NCBI RefSeq assembly: GCF_000378485.1
Contig: NZ_KB899974.1
Coordinates: 1-64,000 of the forward strand
Direction: 5' to 3'
DNA length: 64,000 nt
Source: Flavobacterium rivuli WB 3.3-2 = DSM 21788
GTDB lineage: Bacteria; Bacteroidota; Bacteroidia; Flavobacteriales; Flavobacteriaceae
Below, piece by piece: positions 58,099 through 64,000 of this stretch. The notes below the pieces were generated by a model, which saw nothing but the letters and a program-made list of their open reading frames with translations, searched no databases and was not told the DNA's origin. Both the position numbers and the translations under genes were made by a program. How positions within the stretch are numbered: position 1 is the stretch's first letter; the number at the start of each line of letters is the position of its first letter.

Positions 58099-58821
58099 TT
58101 ATTTTTTAGTTTTAAAGTATTTTGCAATAGGCAATTTTCTTTTTTGAGCATCGTCTACAAATAATTTTGCAACTACATTAGCACCTTCAACATTAAGGTG
58201 TGTAGAGTCCTGTTTTTTATCGGTAAAATTATAAATGGTTTTAGAGCCCTGTGGCCCCATATCTAAAACTAATTTGCGTGTAAGTTTTTCCATATCAACA
58301 TAGTCTGTAGCTGTTTCTGTGGCAACCTGCTTAGTAGCTATTATGTAATCTTTATGAGTATCTACTAAATTACCTTTACCGTTAAAATGCCGCCTTACAA
58401 TAGACGAGCACAGTACCGGTGTGGCTTTATGGCTTCGTGCTTCTGCAATAAATTTTTTCAGGTTATCCTTAAAAGACCCGAAAGGTTCTGTGTGGCGGTC
58501 AGGCTTTGGCTTTTGGTCGTTATGCCCAAATTGTATAATAACATAGTCGCCGGGCTGTATGCTGTCGCAAACATTTTTCCAGCCATTCTCGTTAATAAAA
58601 CTTAGGGTGCTACGGCCGTTTACGGCATGGTTATGTATTGTTACATCGCTTTTTATAAAATTAGAGAGTGCTACTCCCCAACCTAATTCCGGAAAAGCCT
58701 CCTTTTTTTTAGGAGCCATGGTAGAGTCGCCTATCATCCAGATGTTTACATGGTCTTTTTTAAAAGACTGTAATATAATTACAGCAAGTACTAAAATAAA
58801 AAGGGTTTTAAATAACTTCAT
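58099..58821 (-). CDS. rhamnogalacturonan acetylesterase (CE12, SGNH hydrolase)
   Basis: 240 residues with an N-terminal signal (LFILVLAVIILQSF). The SGNH motifs are IWMIGDSTMAP (Ser33), WGVALSNF-adjacent Gly, FGHNDQKPKPD (Asn101) and DSTHLNVEGA (Asp205, His208). Proteins of this type remove acetyl groups from the rhamnogalacturonan I backbone, opening pectin to polysaccharide lyases and hydrolases. It is downstream of the GH28 gene by 24 bases within the pectin locus. Confidence 0.9.
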   Translation of the reverse strand: MKLFKTLFILVLAVIILQSFKKDHVNIWMIGDSTMAPKKKEAFPELGWGVALSNFIKSDVTIHNHAVNGRSTLSFINENGWKNVCDSIQPGDYVIIQFGHNDQKPKPDRHTEPFGSFKDNLKKFIAEARSHKATPVLCSSIVRRHFNGKGNLVDTHKDYIIATKQVATETATDYVDMEKLTRKLVLDMGPQGSKTIYNFTDKKQDSTHLNVEGANVVAKLFVDDAQKRKLPIAKYFKTKK

Positions 58822-58845
58822 TGTTTATAGTGCTTTAAATGTTAA

Positions 58846-60216
58846 TTAAAGTTCTCTTTTAAAGTTATTTACGTTAATGAGTGTCTCATTTTTATCTGTC
58901 ACTTTATCAGCAGTTACTTTTTTAAGCACAACATTATTTACAGGCAGTTCCTGCTGACCCTTAACACGGGAAATAAATTTTACATCGGTGGCATGTACAT
59001 TGTCAAGATAAATATTTGAAATAGGGGTAAGGACTCTTTTGTAAGTAGGCATTAGGTCTTTCCATTGATAAAGTACATCTGTTTCTATGCCCAGTATGCC
59101 AAGGTCTATTTTCCCTGATTTTACATTTTGCATCCAGATATTTTTTACATACCCGCCACGCCTTTCATTCGTTTTGATAAATAGCAGGTGGTTTAACTTG
59201 GCCCCGTCAACAACTTCGCAATTATCTATAAACACATTTTCTATACCGCCGGATAATTCGCTGCCCAGCGCTATTAACTGGTGGCCATTTTTTACAAGGC
59301 AATTACGTATAACAGTATTTTTACTTGGAGTATGCAACCTCCATGCATCATGGTCACGGCCAGATTTTACAGATACAGCATCATCTCCCTGGTCAAAAAT
59401 ACAATCTTCTATGAGTACATTCTCACTCATTTCGGGGTCAACACCATCATTATTATGCCCATGCGCATATATGTTTACATGGCGTATTACGACATTTTTA
59501 CATAAGTAAGGATGAACGGTCCAGAACGGGCTGTTTTTTACCGATACACCGTCCATTAATACATTTTGGCAGCGGTTAAACTGTATAAATTGAGGCCTTA
59601 AGTTAGCCGAATCGTTAACCATTTGCCTTTGTTCTACAGGTACATCTTTAGCAGCAAGGTCATATAGATACTTAAGACTGTTCATATGGGCTTTGGGGCG
59701 TGCAAACCATTTTTGCCACGTTTCCATTTCGGCCCTAAGCTCCCCTTTACCGGTTATAGCTACATTAATACAGTTATAAGCATAAACTAATGGTGAGTAA
59801 TTGTAACATTCCATCCCTTCCCAGGTGGTGTGTACGGCTGGCAGGTAATCATTGGGGTTCGATGAAAAAGACAGTACAGCACCTTCCTCTAAATGCAGGT
59901 TTACATTACTTTTTAAATGTACTTTTCCGGTTTGCCATTCGCCTTTTGGTATAATTACCGTGCCGCCATTTACAGTTGCTTTAGCTATGGCAGTTGCAAT
60001 TGCCTTGCTTGTATTTTCTTTATCTCCGGGAACGGCACCATAATCTGTAATTAAAAATTTTTGGCAATTACTAAAATCAGGTATAGTAATAGCGGGCATT
60101 TTAAATGGTGCAGCTACTTTTACAGTATTTATTTTTACCATTGTGCCGGTGTTAGAGGGGCGATGACAGGAAAATAAGGATATAACAGATACTATTATAA
60201 CAAGGTGTTTTTTCAT
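58846..60216 (-). CDS. glycoside hydrolase family 28 polygalacturonase-like
   Basis: 456 residues; lipoprotein-type signal (IVSVISLFSCHRPSN). A right-handed parallel beta-helix carries the GH28 catalytic set: HNNDGVDPEMSENVLIED, DQGDDAVSVKSGRDHDAW and NGHQLIALGSELSGG, with RGGYVKNIWMQNVKSG downstream. It cleaves alpha-1,4-galacturonan or removes galacturonate from rhamnogalacturonan in the periplasm. It sits between SusD and the acetylesterase. An inverted repeat separates it from susD. Confidence 0.93.
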   Translation of the reverse strand: MKKHLVIIVSVISLFSCHRPSNTGTMVKINTVKVAAPFKMPAITIPDFSNCQKFLITDYGAVPGDKENTSKAIATAIAKATVNGGTVIIPKGEWQTGKVHLKSNVNLHLEEGAVLSFSSNPNDYLPAVHTTWEGMECYNYSPLVYAYNCINVAITGKGELRAEMETWQKWFARPKAHMNSLKYLYDLAAKDVPVEQRQMVNDSANLRPQFIQFNRCQNVLMDGVSVKNSPFWTVHPYLCKNVVIRHVNIYAHGHNNDGVDPEMSENVLIEDCIFDQGDDAVSVKSGRDHDAWRLHTPSKNTVIRNCLVKNGHQLIALGSELSGGIENVFIDNCEVVDGAKLNHLLFIKTNERRGGYVKNIWMQNVKSGKIDLGILGIETDVLYQWKDLMPTYKRVLTPISNIYLDNVHATDVKFISRVKGQQELPVNNVVLKKVTADKVTDKNETLINVNNFKREL

Positions 60217-60251
60217 TGGTAATTATTTTACTGTTGATTTATTTATAAATG

Positions 60252-60290
60252 ATAAATACACAAGCTATAATGTATAACTTGTGTATTTAT
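60252..60290. repeat. 13-bp perfect hairpin between susD and GH28
   Basis: ATAAATACACAAG (60252-60264) pairs with CTTGTGTATTTAT (60278-60290) around a 13-base loop. No T run follows on the minus strand, so it looks less like a terminator and more like an mRNA-processing or stabilising hairpin. Confidence 0.65.
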
Positions 60291-60323
60291 AGTGTTTTAT
60301 AACCTTAAGGTTAAATAAGTAAA

Positions 60324-62285
60324 TTAGTAACCGGGGTTTTGCATTGCCTGTTTCTGGTCCGGCGAAAGCGGACTGCCATTAGCAGTAATAAGGTCAAGGA
60401 ACGTTTGTGGTATTGGCCTTAAGTTATGAAAATCCCTAATGTTAGGAGCTGCTGTAGGGTTGTAAGCCTGAACACGTTTTACCAGTGTTTTTGTTCTTGA
60501 TAAATCTTCCCAGCGCAGGTACTCGCCACACAATTCTCTTGCACGCTCGTTAAGTACTAAACAAAGCATACGGTCATAATCAGACGAGTATCCAAGTGTA
60601 GTGATAACAGCTTCATCTTCTGCAGGTAAACTACTTATACTGCCTATGTTTAATGTAGTTGCATCTGTAGTAGGGGCAAGGTGTGTAGATTCGAAATATG
60701 AATTTTCCGGCATGTAAGAGTTACTTGCTACAGGCTGGTTTAATGGAGACGATGCATAGGCACCTCCGCCATCTACATAAGCACTACGAACTTCGCCACC
60801 TTTAAATGCTGCACGGGTGCGTACTGTATTTATTAAGTTTAATGCTTCTGTGTACGATCCGCCTCCACCTGTTGCAGCTAACCTTATGTTTGCTTCGGCA
60901 GCCATTAAATAGGTTTCGGCAGAACGGGCAACAATACCATCACGGTACCCACGGGTATCATTAACCTGCAACCTTGATGCATCAAAATGTTTAGAAAGTG
61001 ATGGAAAACGAGGCTCGCTTAACAGCGACCTGCCGTCTGATGCATGGGCTACGTAAACAGATGGTATAGTTTTACCGGTTGTGGTGTATACAATTGTATT
61101 TAAGTATTTTGTCTGGGCAAAAGTGTTATCATTTTTGTTGTTGATAATGTACATGATACCTAAATCGCCATTTACATACGTAGTACCGGATGCATTGTTT
61201 ACTCGGTGTTTTGTACGGAAGCTTTTCCAGAATCTTGAATCGTTTATACCGTCGTAAATTTCATAAGTAAAATAAGAGGGTGCTAACCTTGTATAAGGGC
61301 GCATACCTGTTAAATCTCTTTTCATGAAAGGTAAATCATCGTATTTTGCAGCAAATGATGTACACGAAAAGTTAGCTGCCGATGCACCAAGGTCATTTGT
61401 AAACTGTGCAGACAAAATTATTTCAGGCAAAGACTCATTAGCACTGTTAGGGGCGGTGTACCTCCACAGGTCGGCATAATTAGTAGCAAGGGCGTGGTTG
61501 CCAATAACCTCGTTACTTAATGTAAGTACCTGGTTAAGGTCGGCCTGTTTTGTAGCACTGTTCCATGAATCGTTTATTTCGCTTGCACGGCTTAAGTAAG
61601 CTTTTGCAAGAAAGTGTGCAGCAGCATCTTTAGTAACTTTTGATGAACCTCCGGCATTAGGCAACAACTCGTATGCTTTTGTAAAATCAGAAATGATCTG
61701 GGTGTAAACGGCTTCTGCGGTAGCACGGCTAAACTCTGTTTCTACAGTTGTACTAACATTAAGTTTTAATGGCACACCGCCAAACTGCCTTACTAAACGC
61801 AGGTAGCTGAATGCCCTGAAAAAATAACCTTCGCCTAAAGCAACCTGTTTAATGGCAGGGTTTACAGATTCTATATCTGTAGCATAGGTAACTAACTGGT
61901 TGCATACATTTATACCAAGATAAAGCATGTCCCACTGTTCATTCGAAGCTACAGTATTACTATTAATAGCGTTTATGCTGGACTGTAAAGCAACAGAGTA
62001 GTTGTTCCATACACCATTAGAGTCATCTCCACCTATAACAAACTCATCTGTACCATAATTTAAAGATGTGTACTGGTTTTCGTTCGTAAAGGGTAGTGCC
62101 AGTACACGGTAATAAGCACCTTCTGCCAACGACTGGATCCCTTCTTCGGTCTTATAAAATTCAGTATTTCTCTGTGTTGTGAGTTCTTCGTCAAGAAAAT
62201 CTTTATTACAGGATTGTATTACAGGCAAAGTTGCTAAAAGCAGTGCTAAGCTTATGTATCTATATTTCGTTTTAAGTATTTTCAT
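60324..62285 (-). CDS. RagB/SusD family nutrient-binding lipoprotein
   Basis: 653 residues, lipobox in LATLPVIQSCNKDFLDEE, then the SusD start (LDEELTTQRNTEFYKTEEGI), TPR-like helices (GEGYFFRAFSYLRLVRQFGG), DTRGYRDGIVARSAETYLMA and the ending ARELCGEYLRWEDLSRTKTL. It caps the SusC channel at the outer leaflet and captures oligosaccharides, here probably pectic. It lies 18 bases after the SusC-like stop. Confidence 0.95.
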   Translation of the reverse strand: MKILKTKYRYISLALLLATLPVIQSCNKDFLDEELTTQRNTEFYKTEEGIQSLAEGAYYRVLALPFTNENQYTSLNYGTDEFVIGGDDSNGVWNNYSVALQSSINAINSNTVASNEQWDMLYLGINVCNQLVTYATDIESVNPAIKQVALGEGYFFRAFSYLRLVRQFGGVPLKLNVSTTVETEFSRATAEAVYTQIISDFTKAYELLPNAGGSSKVTKDAAAHFLAKAYLSRASEINDSWNSATKQADLNQVLTLSNEVIGNHALATNYADLWRYTAPNSANESLPEIILSAQFTNDLGASAANFSCTSFAAKYDDLPFMKRDLTGMRPYTRLAPSYFTYEIYDGINDSRFWKSFRTKHRVNNASGTTYVNGDLGIMYIINNKNDNTFAQTKYLNTIVYTTTGKTIPSVYVAHASDGRSLLSEPRFPSLSKHFDASRLQVNDTRGYRDGIVARSAETYLMAAEANIRLAATGGGGSYTEALNLINTVRTRAAFKGGEVRSAYVDGGGAYASSPLNQPVASNSYMPENSYFESTHLAPTTDATTLNIGSISSLPAEDEAVITTLGYSSDYDRMLCLVLNERARELCGEYLRWEDLSRTKTLVKRVQAYNPTAAPNIRDFHNLRPIPQTFLDLITANGSPLSPDQKQAMQNPGY

Positions 62286-62303
62286 AATATTTTTTTTAAA
62301 ATC

Positions 62304-64000
62304 TTAGAATTCAAAATTAAGTCCTGAAACAAATCCTCTGTTATAAGTAGTGCTATCTGTATCCATATCTCTAAAATCAATTGGAGAATAAATATAGCCG
62401 GGATTGATTACCTGTGCATATAATCTTAAACCGCTTATTCCTAACCTGTCGGTAACTGATTTAGGGAAATTATATCCTAACGAAATATTTCGTATCCTTA
62501 TAAACGAACCGTCTTTATAACCTAAAGTAGTAGCATACGGGTCGCCTGTACCAGCTGTAAATACCGGTTTTTGATATTCGGCATTAGTGTTAACTTCTGT
62601 GTAATAATCAATTTTTCGTTGGTTAAAGCGTCCTGTTTGTGCTTCACCACCAGTATTATAAGTATAATCTAACCTGCCATAAAGAAATATAGAAAGCTCG
62701 AAGTCACCATATTTAAAAGTGTTTGTTACACCACCTACAAATTTAGGTAATGTGTTACCCACAATAACGCGGTCGTTATTAGCGTCTATTCTATGGTCGC
62801 CATTAATATCTGCCGGCCTTGCCGTACCCGGTGTAAAGTTATGCCCGTTAGCATTAAATAGTGCCATCTCTGCAGCGTCAGATTCTTTCCAAAGGCCATT
62901 AGATTTGTAGCCATATATAACACCCAACTGCTCACCTATAAACCAGTTGTTTTGTATATCGTCAAATTTACCGTTAGAAAGGGTTACAATTTTGTTGTTT
63001 TGGTATGATACGCTAAATGATGTATCCCATGAAAATTTACCAAACTCCAGGTTTGTAGTACTAAGAGTAAGATCTATACCGTTACTCTTTGTTTCTCCTA
63101 CGTTAGCATACGTATTAATAGCCCCTGCAACAGTAGGCAGGTTTTTTAACAAAAGCAGGTCCGTCGTTTTAGCAGTATAAAAATCCAGTGTACCTCTTAC
63201 CCTTTGATTAAATAAAGAGAATTCTGCCTCAATATTATAAGCTGTAGTTTTTTCCCACCCTAAGTTTTGGTTAGCAAGCGTTGTAGATGGTACTGTGCCC
63301 GGAAGAAGGCTTGCCCCATTAGGGTAGTTTATTGATGTTAGTGGCCCTTTAGTAGAATAAGGGTCTATGGCAGAGTTACCAGTTACACCCACGCCCAAAC
63401 GTAAAATTAAATTGTTTACCCAGTTGGTGTTTTCGAGAAATTTCTCTTTTTTCATAGTCCAGGCTGCTGCTGCACTTGGAAAGAACGACCATCTGTTATC
63501 CGGGGCTAACTGCGATGCACCATCCCAGCGGCCGGATGCTGTAAAATTATACTTATCATTAAAAGTGTAATTAACACGCCCCATGTAAGATAGTAATTGT
63601 TTCTCTGTTAAGCCGGAACCCCAAGATGAAAGGGTAACGTTAGCATTATTAAGAGCATCCCATTTTTGCGAAGTAAATGGTACATTGTTTGCTGCCATAC
63701 TGTTATATTCATACTTGTACTTTGTTTCACTTTGCAGTAATGTAAAGTCCAGCGTATGCCTGCCAAATTGCTTGTTATAAAATATAAGATGGTCTAACGT
63801 ATAAGACAGGTCGTTGTTAGAATTAATAGATGCATAACTTGAACCGGCACGTGTTACCGATTTTTTGTCAAGGTAAAGGCCATTGCGGTTAAAAGAAAGG
63901 TCCGGGCCAAAGTTTATGCGGTATTTTAAGCCTGCAAGCGGCTCCCACATAGCACCAAAATCTAATTGAGAGTAAAAGCTACCAAATATCCTTGTATTTA
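62304..64000 (-). CDS. SusC/RagA family TonB-linked outer membrane protein, C-terminal part
   Basis: The reading frame is open to the right edge, so the gene is partial; residues NTRIFGSFYSQLDFGA precede the first internal ATG at 63950. Beta-barrel sequence is visible (SNNDLSYTLDHLIFYNKQFG, NYTFNDKYNFTASGRWDGAS, RLGVGVTGNSAIDPYS, IYGYKSNGLWKESDAAE, FELSIFLYGRLDYTYNTGGE, DGSFIRIRNISLGYNFPK), ending GFVSGLNFEF with the aromatic terminal residue. It imports oligosaccharides through the outer membrane with TonB energy. The plug and TonB box lie outside the window. Confidence 0.95.
   Translation of the reverse strand, partial: NTRIFGSFYSQLDFGAMWEPLAGLKYRINFGPDLSFNRNGLYLDKKSVTRAGSSYASINSNNDLSYTLDHLIFYNKQFGRHTLDFTLLQSETKYKYEYNSMAANNVPFTSQKWDALNNANVTLSSWGSGLTEKQLLSYMGRVNYTFNDKYNFTASGRWDGASQLAPDNRWSFFPSAAAAWTMKKEKFLENTNWVNNLILRLGVGVTGNSAIDPYSTKGPLTSINYPNGASLLPGTVPSTTLANQNLGWEKTTAYNIEAEFSLFNQRVRGTLDFYTAKTTDLLLLKNLPTVAGAINTYANVGETKSNGIDLTLSTTNLEFGKFSWDTSFSVSYQNNKIVTLSNGKFDDIQNNWFIGEQLGVIYGYKSNGLWKESDAAEMALFNANGHNFTPGTARPADINGDHRIDANNDRVIVGNTLPKFVGGVTNTFKYGDFELSIFLYGRLDYTYNTGGEAQTGRFNQRKIDYYTEVNTNAEYQKPVFTAGTGDPYATTLGYKDGSFIRIRNISLGYNFPKSVTDRLGISGLRLYAQVINPGYIYSPIDFRDMDTDSTTYNRGFVSGLNFEF

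Noticed and set aside
1..64000. CRISPR array, prophage or transposase
   Set aside because: No regularly spaced repeats, integrase or transposase motifs were found; the repeats seen are short palindromes.

Overview
The window reads as chromosomal DNA of a Flavobacteriaceae bacterium, most likely Flavobacterium or a close relative. Evidence for this: Bacteroidota-type promoters (TAnnTTTG at -7, sometimes with TTTG/TTG near -33) precede many genes; two genes end in type IX secretion (T9SS) C-terminal signals; SusC/SusD proteins, many SPII lipoproteins, a Bacteroidota-style RNA polymerase omega, a PorD-like protein and a tmRNA with tag GENNYALAA are present. Base composition is AT-rich throughout. 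No phage, transposase, CRISPR array or canonical tRNA gene was seen.

Layout. 1-190: 3' end of an rRNA operon (5S rRNA and terminator). 0.6-7.1 kb: a TPR/HTH regulator, a large SBBP-repeat T9SS protein and a Tat-type M19 dipeptidase. 7.4-15.0 kb: a tripartite RND efflux operon (OMF-RND-MFP, minus strand) divergent from a LytS/LytTR two-component pair that is a plausible local regulator. 15.1-19.1 kb: a zinc alcohol dehydrogenase and a secreted GH2 beta-galactosidase. 19.1-22.1 kb: KdsA, a small lipoprotein and a split YeeE/YedE transporter, separated by several palindromic intergenic repeats. 22.2-24.5 kb: a DUF2971-like protein, then a cobalamin riboswitch driving a duplicated-domain T9SS protein that is split by an in-frame TAA. 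24.8-32.5 kb: a housekeeping block with a split 5'-nucleotidase, a DUF6913-like protein, DapA, an orphan, ferritin, BamD, RpoZ, CoaBC and PorD/DUF4835. 32.6-44.0 kb: lipoproteins, cysteine desulfurase, a WG-repeat protein, a beta-barrel protein, an AraC regulator, DUF983, NUDIX, a Ycf48-like protein and a CPA2 antiporter. 44.0-46.0 kb: a gene-poor, AT-rich patch with a degenerate tail-like frame, a putative TRADD-N-associated membrane protein and tmRNA. 46.1-51.4 kb: a saccharopine/alanine dehydrogenase-like enzyme, GH3 beta-glucosidase, a candidate leader peptide/attenuator and an FHS-type sugar permease. 51.7-58 kb: a tandem pair of uncharacterised small proteins, a DCC protein, MutS2 without Smr domain, uracil-DNA glycosylase, and a transglutaminase/solute-binding pair. 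58.1-64.0 kb: a pectin/rhamnogalacturonan utilisation locus (SusC partial, SusD, GH28, CE12), all on the minus strand and running off the right edge.

Functional themes: plant polysaccharide use (GH2, GH3, GH28, CE12, SusCD, sugar permease), envelope biogenesis (KdsA, BamD, PorD, efflux), and cobalamin-responsive surface protein expression. The most unusual items are the riboswitch-controlled duplicated gene with a nonsense codon, the possible immunity-type membrane protein next to tmRNA, the tandem unknown paralogs with duplicated leaders, and the 28-residue reading frame embedded in a terminator upstream of the sugar permease.
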